From Streptomyces geranii (lineage in GTDB: Bacteria > Actinomycetota > Actinomycetes > Streptomycetales > Streptomycetaceae), in assembly GCF_002954775.1 (NCBI RefSeq), contig NZ_PJME01000003.1, forward strand, positions 124,001-188,000: 64,000 nt of DNA. Reading direction: 5' to 3'. The notes beneath the pieces are model-generated. The model did no database searches, was not told the origin of the DNA, and was given only the letters and a program-made list of their open reading frames with translations. Positions 9,036 to 17,275 of the stretch are shown in pieces. The number at the start of each line of letters is the position of its first letter. Position 1 is the stretch's first letter. The position numbers and the translations under genes were made by a program.

Positions 9036-10559
9036 CTACGGACCGGTCACCACCGGCAGCCCCGGCCCCGCGCACCGCACATCCGTCGCCGGCACCCGCC
9101 CGTCGACCAGGTAGGCGGCGGCCGTCGAGTCCACGCACGCGTTGCCCCGGCTCGCGAACACGCCGTGGGAGTAGTCGTCGTCGAGGGTGACCAGGCGGGA
9201 GCCGGGCAGCAGTCGGCGCAGCTCGCGGGCGCCCTCGATCGGGGTCACCGGGTCGTGGGCCGAGGCGATCAGCAGGACGGGCGGGGCGGCGGGGCTGCCC
9301 AGGGGCGTGCGACGGGCGGGCCGGTGGTGCCAGAAGGCGCACGCCGACGCCTCCATGCCGGTCAGCACCGGCTGGGGGTCCAGGCGGCGCGTGCGGCGGA
9401 GGTCGGCCAGGACTCGTGCGGGCGTCGGGCCGGGCCCGTCGGCGCACTTCACGGTGCGGTTCGCGGCCTCGAAGGTGCGTGAGTCCGGCGCGTCGAGGGG
9501 AGTCGCGGGGCGCAGCGTGCCCGGCGTGCCGTCCCGCAGATACGTACGCAGTCCGTCGGCCAGGCCCGCCCAGCGTTCGGTGCGGCCGAGGGCGCGGTAG
9601 ACGGCCCGGTCGAAGCCCGCCGCGCCGAACCCGTCCACGGGCCGCTCGCGAAGCCCGTCCCGCACCCGCAGATACGCCTCGCGTACGGCCGCTGCGTCGC
9701 CGCCGAGGCCGAAGCGGTCCGGGTGCCGTGCCGTCCAGTCGAAGAAGGTGTCGCGCTGGCGCAGCAGCGCCCGGCTCTGGACGACGTCGAAGTCGTACCA
9801 GTCCCACGGCCCGACGACACTGTCCAGCACCATCTTCCCTACCCGGTGAGGGAATTGGGCCGCGTAGGCGGCGCCCAGATAACTCCCGTACGAGACACCG
9901 AGAAAGCTCGTCCGGCGCTCGCCGAGGGCGGCACGGATCGCGTCCATGTCCCGCGCCGTCTGCTCCGTCGACATGTACGGCAGCGCCTCGCCGCCGACGC
10001 CCGCCGCGCAGTCGTCGGCGAGGGCGCGCAGCGAGCGGAGGTACGTCAACTCGGCCCGGGGGCCCGCCGGTACGGGGTCCGCGCCCGGCCGGTCACCGTC
10101 GAACAGGCCGCCCATAGGACCGCAGCCGACGGGTGAACTCAGGCCGGTGCCACGGGGATCGAAGCCGATCACGTCGTACGCCCGCCGCACGCTCTCGGGC
10201 AGCTTGGCCCGCTTAGTGACGGCGTACGGCAGCCCGGAGCCGCCCGGCCCGCCCGGGTTCACCAGCAGGATGCCGCGCCGCTCGGCGGCCGTTCCGGAGG
10301 CCCGGACCCGGGAGACGGCCAGCCGCAGGCGTGGGCTGTCCGCCGCCGGATCGTCCCAGTTCAGCGGTACGTCGAGCCGGCCGCACTCGACTGTCTCTGG
10401 CGCCGTCGGTCTCGGTACGGAGTCGGGGCAGGCGCCGAAGCGGATGGTGGTGGGAGTGGCCGTCGCCTGGGCTGTGGGGGTGGGGAGGAAGGTCGCGGCG
10501 CTGGTCAGGAGGGCGCACAGCAGGGCCGTACGGCGTGTGCGTCGTGGGGGATGGGTCAC
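9036..10559 (-). CDS. Secreted S33 alpha/beta-hydrolase, tripeptidyl aminopeptidase-like
   Basis: 507 residues, with a signal peptide (RRTRRTALLCALLTSAATF then an Ala-rich site near 32) for Sec or Tat export. Catalytic features of SlpD/SlpE/Tap-type peptidases are present: oxyanion motif NPGGPGGSG near residue 100, nucleophile in GVSYGSYLG, Asp in SAHDPVTP, His in YSHGVF, and a C-terminal TAP-like domain with paired cysteines. These enzymes remove N-terminal tripeptides from secreted proteins outside the cell. It is transcribed away from the putative metallophore operon and shares a 198-nt intergenic region containing the Zur-box-like site, so co-regulation is possible. Substrate is inferred from the family. 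Confidence 0.88.
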   Translation of the reverse strand: MTHPPRRTRRTALLCALLTSAATFLPTPTAQATATPTTIRFGACPDSVPRPTAPETVECGRLDVPLNWDDPAADSPRLRLAVSRVRASGTAAERRGILLVNPGGPGGSGLPYAVTKRAKLPESVRRAYDVIGFDPRGTGLSSPVGCGPMGGLFDGDRPGADPVPAGPRAELTYLRSLRALADDCAAGVGGEALPYMSTEQTARDMDAIRAALGERRTSFLGVSYGSYLGAAYAAQFPHRVGKMVLDSVVGPWDWYDFDVVQSRALLRQRDTFFDWTARHPDRFGLGGDAAAVREAYLRVRDGLRERPVDGFGAAGFDRAVYRALGRTERWAGLADGLRTYLRDGTPGTLRPATPLDAPDSRTFEAANRTVKCADGPGPTPARVLADLRRTRRLDPQPVLTGMEASACAFWHHRPARRTPLGSPAAPPVLLIASAHDPVTPIEGARELRRLLPGSRLVTLDDDYSHGVFASRGNACVDSTAAAYLVDGRVPATDVRCAGPGLPVVTGP

Positions 10560-10576
10560 GGGTCTCGCAATCTCAG

Positions 10577-10603
10577 CAGCGGCAGCGGCAGCGGCAGCGG
10601 CAG
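10577..10603. repeat. CAGCGG hexamer tandem repeat
   Basis: Four and a half CAGCGG units in the 5' leader side of the S33 hydrolase gene, between its start and the Zur-box-like site. Confidence 0.85.
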
Positions 10604-10646
10604 AAGCGGTAGCTCGGCAACGGCAACGATCGGGTCATCGGATGAC

Positions 10647-10664
10647 AATGAAAACGATTATCGA
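10647..10664. promoter_or_regulatory. Zur-box-like palindrome
   Basis: TGAAAACGATTATCG (10649-10663) matches 12 of 15 positions of the streptomycete Zur consensus TGAAAATGATTTTCA as I know it, inside an AT-rich island of very GC-rich DNA and flanked by ACAA on the left. It lies about 95 nt before the ATP-grasp start and 90 nt before the divergent hydrolase start. Zur with zinc represses such promoters. It does not resemble the DmdR1 iron box (TTAGGTTAGG type). Confidence 0.6.
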
Positions 10665-10757
10665 TAACGTGTCCACGGTCAAGTCCGGAGCCCTCCCCGA
10701 CGGGGGTGCCTTCGCGCTGCCCCGACGGCCTCAACCGCCGGGTTGGAAAGGGGAGTT

Positions 10758-12026
10758 GTGGCTCATTTGCTGGTGGTCGAGAGCTGGGTCGGATCGATGA
10801 GCAGGCTGCTGCCACGGGCGATCCGGGAGAGCGGGCACGAGTTCACCTTCCTCACCCGAGACCTGCACCACTACCTGCGCGGCGCACCCGAGGGAGCCGC
10901 GCACCCACTGCTCGGCGCCCGCAACGTGCTCACCGCCGACACCAACGACCTCGACGAACTCCTGCCGTACGTCGAGCGGTTGCACGGCGTGCTCGGCTTC
11001 GACGGGGTCGTCACCTCATGCGACTACTACCTCCCCACGGTCGCCCGCATCGCCGGGCACCTCGGGCTGCCGGGCTCCGGCCCCGAGGCCGTGGAGAACG
11101 CCTGCCGCAAGGACGCCACCCGGCGCGTACTGGCGGACGCCGGAGTCCCCGGGCCGCGCTTCGCCGTGTGCGAGGAGTGGGCCGACATCGTGCGCGAGGC
11201 GGCGGACATCGGCTATCCGCTTGTCGTCAAGCCGGTCGACCTGTGCGCCGGGATGTACGTCCGCCGCGTCGACGACGAGACCCAACTCGCCGAGGCCTGC
11301 CGGGCGTTGAACGCGTTCCCGGTGAACGCGCGCGGACAGCGGCGGCCACCCGTCGTACTCCTCGAAGAGCTGCTAGACGGGCCCGAGGTGAGCGTCGAGA
11401 CGGTGTCGTACGCGGGTGCGGTCCAGGTGGTCGGGGTGACCGACAAGAGCATCGGCGGAGCGCCCGCCTTCATCGAGACCGGCCACATGTTCCCGGCGGC
11501 CCTCTCCGCCGCCGACACCGAGGCCGCCGAACAGACCGCGCTGGCCGCCCTGAAGGCCCTCGGCCTGGTGGACGGAGTCGTGGCGCACACGGAGATCAAG
11601 CTGACCTCCGCCGGGCCGCGGGTCGTCGAGGTGAACCCCCGTCCGGCCGGCAACCGCATCACCGAACTCGTCCGCCATGTCACCGGAATCGACCTCGCCG
11701 CCGCCTTCGTGGACGTCTCCCTCGGCAACGCACCCGACCTGCGGCGCACGGACACCGGTCTGCGCAGCGCGGCCATCGGCTTCCTCGTCCCGGAGGCCGA
11801 AGGCACCTTGGAGACACTGGAGTCGCTGCCCGACACCGACCAACTCCGCTCGCAGGAAGGCGTGTTGGAGGTGCAGCTCGCCGAGCCGGGAACCACCGTC
11901 AAGGCGGCGGGCAGCAACAACGAATATCTGGGCCATGTCATGGCGGCCGACCCGGACGGCCTCGGCGCGCGCGACCGCACGGCCGCTCTGCTGGACGAGC
12001 TGCGGGCCGGACTGGTGATCCGGTGA
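10758..12026 (+). CDS. ATP-grasp carboxylate-amine ligase
   Basis: 422-residue ATP-grasp enzyme of the amino-acid ligase/BtrJ-like kind, which activates a carboxylate as acyl phosphate and joins it to an amine. Seen: N-terminal Rossmann-like MAHLLVVESW, VVKPVDLCAG near residue 155 (ATP-binding loop), LLEELLDGPEVSVE near 205, and the Mg-binding VVEVNPRPAGNR near 290. GTG 10758 follows AAAGGGGAG at short spacing; an in-frame TTG at 10743 lies before the ribosome site. It is the first gene of a run of coupled genes; its stop shares one base with the next ATG. Context suggests it builds an amide bond in a small amino-acid-derived product, by inference only. Confidence 0.85.
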   Translation: MAHLLVVESWVGSMSRLLPRAIRESGHEFTFLTRDLHHYLRGAPEGAAHPLLGARNVLTADTNDLDELLPYVERLHGVLGFDGVVTSCDYYLPTVARIAGHLGLPGSGPEAVENACRKDATRRVLADAGVPGPRFAVCEEWADIVREAADIGYPLVVKPVDLCAGMYVRRVDDETQLAEACRALNAFPVNARGQRRPPVVLLEELLDGPEVSVETVSYAGAVQVVGVTDKSIGGAPAFIETGHMFPAALSAADTEAAEQTALAALKALGLVDGVVAHTEIKLTSAGPRVVEVNPRPAGNRITELVRHVTGIDLAAAFVDVSLGNAPDLRRTDTGLRSAAIGFLVPEAEGTLETLESLPDTDQLRSQEGVLEVQLAEPGTTVKAAGSNNEYLGHVMAADPDGLGARDRTAALLDELRAGLVIR

Positions 12027-12934
12027 TGAAGGCAGGACTGCGTACGCCCGCGCCGACCCACGAGTCGGCCCACGAGTCGGCCCACGAGGCGGCCCACGAG
12101 TCGGCCCGCGAGGTGGACTACGAGGAACTCGCCGCCCGCGCCCTCGCTGGTGAACTCGGCCCCGATCCACGCACGGAACGCATCGCCGTGGCCTTCTCGA
12201 CCCGGCAGGCGGTCCGGCACGACGGGCGGGGCAGCGGCTACCGCAACGAGGTGCTCAGCCTGCGACTGGGCGCGGCCGTCGGGTCGTGCGCCGTTGAACC
12301 CGGGGAGCTGCCGGACGGCGCCATCGACGACTGCGTCGGGGCCGGCATCGCCGACCTCCTCCAACACCCCCTGCTCGCCGTGCGCGTGGCCGCCCTCGAC
12401 GCCTACCTCATGCACCTCACCCCGCACACCCCGGAGCACGGCGCCCGGACGGTACGGCTCCCGGCGGGCTCCTCGCTGGCGAAGTCACAGGCCCGGGCGA
12501 GGACCGTCGTGGAACTGCTCGACCTGCCGGCCGGGGCCACGGTACTGGTCGTCGGAGTCGTCAACTCCCTCCTGGAGGCGCTGCGTTCACGCGGACTCCG
12601 ATACGTGCCGTGCGATCTCAAGGGCGGTACGACGGAGTGGGGCGAGCCGGTGGCGACGGACGCCCTCGCCGAGGTGGAGAGCGGACGCTGCGACGCCGTA
12701 CTCGCCTCCGGGATGACCCTCGGCAACGGGACCTTCGAGCCGCTGCGACGCCATGCGCTCACGCACGAACGGCAGTTGGTGATGTTCGCCCAGACCGGCA
12801 GCGCCATCCTGCCCCGCTTCCTCGGGCACGGCGTGAGCGCGGTCTGCGCCGAGCCGTACCCCTTCTTCTGGCTCGACGGCGGTCCCGGCGCCATCCACTG
12901 CTACGGCGGCGCGCACGAGGGCGGCGCCCGATGA
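12026..12934 (+). CDS. DUF4213/DUF364 Rossmann-like protein (putative heavy-metal chelation family)
   Basis: 302 residues. After a 25-residue His/Glu-rich tandem repeat come an alpha/beta N-terminal domain (DUF4213-like, with EVLSLRLGAAVGSCAVEPGE) and a Rossmann-like DUF364 domain: VLVVGVVNSLLEALRSRG near residue 172 and the diagnostic ASGMTLGNGTFEPL near 227. Pfam labels the family putative heavy-metal chelation on structural grounds; no reaction is established. ATG 12026 overlaps the upstream stop by one base (GTG 12023 is an equally coupled alternative) and the gene ends in an ATGA overlap with the PLP enzyme. Placement between ligase and PLP enzyme suggests a role in making or handling a metal-binding product; this is inference. 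Confidence 0.78.
   Translation: MKAGLRTPAPTHESAHESAHEAAHESAREVDYEELAARALAGELGPDPRTERIAVAFSTRQAVRHDGRGSGYRNEVLSLRLGAAVGSCAVEPGELPDGAIDDCVGAGIADLLQHPLLAVRVAALDAYLMHLTPHTPEHGARTVRLPAGSSLAKSQARARTVVELLDLPAGATVLVVGVVNSLLEALRSRGLRYVPCDLKGGTTEWGEPVATDALAEVESGRCDAVLASGMTLGNGTFEPLRRHALTHERQLVMFAQTGSAILPRFLGHGVSAVCAEPYPFFWLDGGPGAIHCYGGAHEGGAR
12059..12106 (+). repeat. 12-bp tandem repeat CACGAGTCGGCC, four units
   Basis: Encodes a His-Glu-Ser/Ala-Ala repeat at residues 12-27 of the DUF364 protein, probably a variable, His- and Glu-rich disordered tail. Confidence 0.85.
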
Positions 12935-14037
12935 CCGCGATCACCACCACGCCGACGGCACCCGCCGTACGGTCCGCCCCCACCGCCCGGCACGAGTTGC
13001 TGGCGCTGCTCGGCCGCACCCCGCTGGCCCGGATCACCGCCGAACTCCCGGGCCCGCACCCGGGGTTCTGGGCCAAGCTCGAAGGGCTCGGCGCGGGCGG
13101 CATGAAGGCACGTGCCGCCGTCTCCATGCTGCTCGGCGCCCGCGAACGGAACGAACTGCACCCGGGCGCACCGGTGGTGGAGTCCACCTCCGGCACCCTC
13201 GGCGTCGGCCTCGCCTTCGCCGGGCAGGCCCTCGGGCACCCTGTCGTCCTGGTTGGCGACAGCGAACTGGAGCCGTCCATGCGGCAGTTGCTGCGCTCGC
13301 ACGGAGTACGGCTGGAGATAGTCGACCGGCCCGCAGCCCAGGGCGGCTGGCAGGCGGCCCGTCTCACCCGTCTCCGCGAACTCCTCGCAGCGCTGCCCGG
13401 CGCCTACTGGCCCGACCAGTACAACAACCCCGACAACATCGCCGGCTACGCCTCCCTGGCCGCCGAACTGACCGCACAGCTCGACCACTTGGACGTGCTC
13501 GTGTGCAGCGTCGGCACCGGCGGACACAGCGCCGGGATCACCGGACCCCTGCGCCGACGCTGGCCCGCCCTGCGGCTCATCGGGGTCGACGCGACCGGCT
13601 CCACCATCTTCGGTCAGCCCGCCCGGCCCCGGCTGATGCGCGGCCTCGGCAGCAGCATCCACCCGCGCAACGTCGCCTACTCCGCCTTCGACGAGGTCCA
13701 CTGGGTCGGCCCCGCCGAGGCCGTGGACAGCTGCCGCAGGCTCGCCCGCGAGAGCTTCGTCAGCGGCGGCTGGAGCACCGGCGCCGTCGCCCGCGTCGCC
13801 GCCTGGGCGGCCCGCGTCCACCCCGGAGCCGTCGTCGCCACCGTCTTCCCCGACGGCCCGCACCGCTATCTCGGCACCGTCTACGACGACGACTTCGCCC
13901 TCGCCCACGGCCTCGACCCCGGCGCGGCGGCGACCCGCCCGGTCGAGATACCGCACCCCCGTGCCGCCGAGGCCACCGGCTGGGTGCGCTGCGCCCGCGT
14001 CACCGACCCGCTAGCCCCGCAGGAAAGGAACCAGTGA
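12931..14037 (+). CDS. Cysteine-synthase-like PLP-dependent enzyme (fold type II)
   Basis: 368 residues of the beta-replacing CysK/SbnA/cystathionine beta-synthase family. The Schiff-base lysine is Lys59 in GGMKARAA; the substrate loop is STSGTLGVGLA (usual TSGNTG altered); the phosphate-cradling loop GTGGHSAG lies near residue 192; GWSTGA near 285 takes the pyrimidine-binding place. It is more divergent than housekeeping cysteine synthase, as in 2,3-diaminopropionate or N-(2-amino-2-carboxyethyl)-glutamate synthases of metallophore pathways. The reaction is presumably beta-replacement on an activated serine with an amine nucleophile; the actual partners are not known. Overlaps both neighbours by 4 nt. 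Confidence 0.82.
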   Translation: MTAITTTPTAPAVRSAPTARHELLALLGRTPLARITAELPGPHPGFWAKLEGLGAGGMKARAAVSMLLGARERNELHPGAPVVESTSGTLGVGLAFAGQALGHPVVLVGDSELEPSMRQLLRSHGVRLEIVDRPAAQGGWQAARLTRLRELLAALPGAYWPDQYNNPDNIAGYASLAAELTAQLDHLDVLVCSVGTGGHSAGITGPLRRRWPALRLIGVDATGSTIFGQPARPRLMRGLGSSIHPRNVAYSAFDEVHWVGPAEAVDSCRRLARESFVSGGWSTGAVARVAAWAARVHPGAVVATVFPDGPHRYLGTVYDDDFALAHGLDPGAAATRPVEIPHPRAAEATGWVRCARVTDPLAPQERNQ

Positions 14038-15107
14038 AGGCCAGCCTGCGCACCGTCCGCCTCGAACTCACCGAGCCATTGCGCATCTCCCGCTCCACCA
14101 TGGCCGCCCGCGACGCCGTATGGCTCACCGTCGAGCACGAGGGCCTGCGCGGCCACGGCGAGGCGGTGACCAGCGTGTACTACGGCCTCGACGCCGCCAC
14201 CCTCCAACGGCACTTCGGCGAGGTGCGGTTGAGCCGGTTCACCACCCCCGAACAGGCCCTGGAGGCCCTACGGGAAGGGAAGTCGGCGCCCGGCGACGAC
14301 ACGCCCGCCGCCGTCACCGCCGCCGTCGAGTCCGCGCTGCTCGACCTCGTGGGCAAGCGCGCCGGGGTGCCCGTGCACCGGCTGCTGGGGACGTCGGCCA
14401 CGCCCGTCGCCGCGACCGCCCGGACGATCGGCATCACGTCGGCACACCAAGCCGCCGCCGAGGCCCGGCGGTTGGCGGCGCGCGGCTTCCGGATCGTCAA
14501 GGTCAAGGCGGGCACCCCGGACCCGGAGGACGACATCGAACGCGTGCGCGCCATCCGCGCCGCCGCTCCCGCCGTACGGCTGCTCCTCGACCCCAACGGG
14601 GCCTGGAGCACCGCCCAGGCAAGGGAGTTGCTGCCCCGGTTCGCCGAACTCGGCGTCGAGGCGGTGGAACAGCCCGTCGCCCCCGGCGATCCGGAGGCCT
14701 TCGGGAACCTGGCCGAGTGGTCGCCGGTGCCCCTCATCGCCGACGAGGACGCGGTCGATCTGGCGGACGCGCGCCGCCTCGCCGGACGCGTGCACGGCAT
14801 CAACGTCAAGCTCGCCAAGTGCGGCGGCGTGCACGCGGCCCTGCGTATCGCCGGGCTACTCGCGGGCAGCGGCACGGAGTTGATGCTCGGCTGCCTCACC
14901 GCCAGCACCCTCGGCATCGCCCCCGCCGTCCACCTCGCGGACCGCGCCCGCTGGACCGACCTCGACGGCCACCTGCTGCTGGCCAGGGACCCGTGGTCCG
15001 GAATCGGCGGCGCGGACGGCGTCGTACGCACAAGTGGCAGGCCCGGTCTAGGCGTTGAGGAGCGGCGACGGCGATCGGAGGAGGTCGGGCATGAAGACGT
15101 GGCGTGA
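14034..15107 (+). CDS. Dipeptide epimerase (enolase superfamily, MLE subgroup)
   Basis: 357 residues. All active-site positions of dipeptide/L-Ala-D/L-Glu epimerases are present: Lys156 and Lys158 in VKVKAG, metal ligands Asp186, Glu212 and Asp237, and the opposite base Lys259 in INVKLAKCGG. Such enzymes racemise the alpha-carbon of the C-terminal residue of a dipeptide; related N-succinylamino acid racemases act on acylated amino acids. GTG 14034 follows AGGAAAGGA and overlaps the upstream stop; the 3' end overlaps the MFS gene by 17 nt. In this operon it most likely sets a D centre in the product of the ATP-grasp ligase (inference). Confidence 0.85.
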   Translation: MKASLRTVRLELTEPLRISRSTMAARDAVWLTVEHEGLRGHGEAVTSVYYGLDAATLQRHFGEVRLSRFTTPEQALEALREGKSAPGDDTPAAVTAAVESALLDLVGKRAGVPVHRLLGTSATPVAATARTIGITSAHQAAAEARRLAARGFRIVKVKAGTPDPEDDIERVRAIRAAAPAVRLLLDPNGAWSTAQARELLPRFAELGVEAVEQPVAPGDPEAFGNLAEWSPVPLIADEDAVDLADARRLAGRVHGINVKLAKCGGVHAALRIAGLLAGSGTELMLGCLTASTLGIAPAVHLADRARWTDLDGHLLLARDPWSGIGGADGVVRTSGRPGLGVEERRRRSEEVGHEDVA

Positions 15108-16338
15108 GATGCGACGCTTCCCGGTCGCCGTCCAACTGCTCCTCGTCAACCAACTCGGCGTCAACACCGGCTTCTACCTCCTCATCCCCTACCTCGCGAC
15201 CCACCTCGGCGAGGACCTGGGCATGTCGGCGGCCGTCGTAGGCATCGTCCTGGGCGTGCGGAACCTCAGCCAGCAGGGCCTGTTCATCATCGGCGGCTCC
15301 GCCGCCGACCGGCTCGGCGCACGCGGGGTGATCATCGCCGGATGCGCGCTGCGGACGGTCGGGTTCGGCCTGTTCGCGCTCGGCGACGGACTGCCGGTAC
15401 TGCTGGCCGCGTCGGTGTTGAGCGGGCTGGCCGGGGCGCTGTTCAACCCCGCCGTGCGCGCCTACCTCTCACAGGAGTCCGGGGACCGCAAGGCGGAGGC
15501 GTTCGCACTGTTCAACGTGTTCGCCACGACAGGGGCGTTGATCGGCCCGCTGCTCGGCAGCGCACTCCTCCTGGTCGACTTCCGGGCATCGGCGCTCACC
15601 GCCGCCGGCATCTTCGCGGTCCTCACGGTCGCCCAGGCCCTGGTCCTGCCGGCGCGCGAGGTCGAACCCGCGAAGAGCGGCGTCCTCGCGGACTGGCGTG
15701 AGGTGGTGGGCAACCGTGCCTTCGTGGCGTTCGCGCTGGCCATGGTCGGCATGTTCACCCTGGAGAACCAGCTCTACCTCCTCCTCCCCGACGGAGCCCG
15801 CCGCGCCACCGGCTGGGACGGAGCGGCCGGCCTCGTCTTCGTCGTCGGCACCCTGGCCAACCTCGCCCTCCAGCTCCGGATCACCCACTCCCTCAAGTCC
15901 CGTGGAGTGAGGGCACGTTGGATCTCGGCGGGACTGGCACTGATGGGCCTGGCATTCGTCCCACCGATGCTGGTGGCGGGGGCGGGCGGCACCTCGTGGC
16001 CGGCGGTCGTGCCCGTCCTGCTGGGCGCGCTGATCCTCTACCTCGGCGTGATGATCGCCTCGCCGTTCGTGATGGAACTGATCCCCGGCTTCGGCCGCCC
16101 CGAACTGACGGGCACCTACTTCGGCATCTTCTACGTCGTCTCCGGCATCGCCGCCGCCGTCGGCAACACGGTCGTCGGCTGGGCCATGGACACCGGCGAT
16201 CGGTCCGGCACCGAGTGGCTCCCGTGGGCATGCTGCGCGGTCTTCGGCCTCGCATCGGCGGCCGGAGTCGCCTGGCTGCACCGGCTGGGGGCGCTGCCGG
16301 GGAGCGCGGTCCCGGTGGGGGAGAGGAGCGCGGTGTGA
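15091..16338 (+). CDS. MFS exporter
   Basis: 415-residue major facilitator with about 12 hydrophobic helices. The loop motif of DHA1-type drug/metabolite exporters is seen as GGSAADRLGARGV after helix 2. The start is ATG 15091, seven nt after GGAGGAGG and inside the 3' end of the epimerase gene; an earlier in-frame ATG at 15055 has no site. In metallophore loci such as staphylopine an MFS protein exports the chelator (CntE); here it sits between biosynthetic and importer genes, which suggests the same job. Substrate not determined. Confidence 0.85.
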   Translation: MKTWREMRRFPVAVQLLLVNQLGVNTGFYLLIPYLATHLGEDLGMSAAVVGIVLGVRNLSQQGLFIIGGSAADRLGARGVIIAGCALRTVGFGLFALGDGLPVLLAASVLSGLAGALFNPAVRAYLSQESGDRKAEAFALFNVFATTGALIGPLLGSALLLVDFRASALTAAGIFAVLTVAQALVLPAREVEPAKSGVLADWREVVGNRAFVAFALAMVGMFTLENQLYLLLPDGARRATGWDGAAGLVFVVGTLANLALQLRITHSLKSRGVRARWISAGLALMGLAFVPPMLVAGAGGTSWPAVVPVLLGALILYLGVMIASPFVMELIPGFGRPELTGTYFGIFYVVSGIAAAVGNTVVGWAMDTGDRSGTEWLPWACCAVFGLASAAGVAWLHRLGALPGSAVPVGERSAV

Positions 16339-16451
16339 ACACCCGTCCCGGGGAAGCCCCTGTGAACCCTCGTCCCGGGGAAGCCCCTGTGAACCCCCGT
16401 CCCGAGGAAACCTCTGTGAACAGCCAAGCCGGAATCGTGCCTGTGAACAGC
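16335..16451 (+). repeat. 27-bp tandem repeat carrying five in-frame GTG start codons
   Basis: GTGAAC recurs at 16335, 16362, 16389, 16416 and 16443, exactly 27 nt apart; units 1-3 are nearly identical (GTGAACnnnCGTCCCGRGGAA...), units 4-5 diverged. Each of the first three carries GGGGAA or GAGGAA about 10 nt before the next GTG, so start codon and ribosome-binding-like sequence are duplicated together. Confidence 0.85.
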
Positions 16452-17234
16452 CGCAACCTGCTCACCGACAACCCCGAGCTGTACGAGGCCCGCTTCCCCG
16501 ACCCCGATCGGCTCGCCGGGCGCTGGGCCGAGGACTGTCTGCGCCGGTACGGCAGCGGGCCGCGGGTGCTCGACATCGGGTGCGGTACTGGGCGTGACGC
16601 CGAGTTTCTGCAGCGGTCCGGGCGGGTCGTCACCGGGGCCGATCTCTCCGAGGCGATGCTCGGGTACGCCCGCGTGACGCATCCGGGGCCCGAGTACGTG
16701 GGTGCCGATCTCACCGGGTTCGAGCTGGGCGCCGGTGTCTTCGATGCCGTCGTCTGTCTCGACAGCGCGCTGCTCTACTGCCACACCAACGACCAGCTCG
16801 ACGGGTTCCTCGGCTCCTGCCGACGCGCCCTCGCCCCCGGTGGGCTCCTCGTCGCCGAGATGCGCAACGGGGGCTACTTCCTCGGCCGTACCGATCTGCT
16901 CGACACCCCGGTCGTCGGAGGGTTCACCTGGCAGGGCACCGCCTATCGGTCCGTCACCACCCTCACCGTCGACCGGACCGCCCAACTCCTGCGCCGGGTA
17001 AGGAACTGGACCGCCGACGACGGCTCCCCGCCCCTCCAACAGCGTTCCGCCTGGCGGCTGTTGTTCCCGCAGGAGCTTCGGTACCTCCTCGCCGCGCACG
17101 GCTTCGAAGTACTCGAACTGCACGACGGTCCGGGACCGCGTACCGAACCCCCCTGGCGGGAGGGCGAGTTGCCCGGCGCTGGCGCGGGCGCCGACGCGGA
17201 TCGGCTGCACCTCGTCGCCCGCCGACGGAACTGA
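16335..17234 (+). CDS. Class I SAM-dependent methyltransferase
   Basis: Up to 299 residues. The Rossmann SAM site VLDIGCGTGRD lies near residue 78, TGADLSEAML is the ribose-binding acidic turn, LTGFELGAGVFDAVVCLDSALLY is motif III-IV, and a C-terminal beta sheet carries substrate residues. Translation could start at any of five GTG codons set 27 nt apart; the conserved domain begins only after the last (16443, MNSRNLLTD), while the first (16335) overlaps the MFS stop by 4 nt and is the coupled one. Family members methylate small molecules at N, O or C. In context it probably tailors or N-methylates the operon product; not provable from sequence. Confidence 0.8.
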   Translation: MNTRPGEAPVNPRPGEAPVNPRPEETSVNSQAGIVPVNSRNLLTDNPELYEARFPDPDRLAGRWAEDCLRRYGSGPRVLDIGCGTGRDAEFLQRSGRVVTGADLSEAMLGYARVTHPGPEYVGADLTGFELGAGVFDAVVCLDSALLYCHTNDQLDGFLGSCRRALAPGGLLVAEMRNGGYFLGRTDLLDTPVVGGFTWQGTAYRSVTTLTVDRTAQLLRRVRNWTADDGSPPLQQRSAWRLLFPQELRYLLAAHGFEVLELHDGPGPRTEPPWREGELPGAGAGADADRLHLVARRRN

Positions 17235-17275
17235 CACCCACCACTGCTTCTCTCCTCACACCCCGAAGGACTCCC

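Noticed and set aside
10571..10604. GGCAGC repeats considered as part of the Zur site
   Set aside because: They are a simple hexamer repeat 40 nt away, on the hydrolase leader side, with no palindrome.
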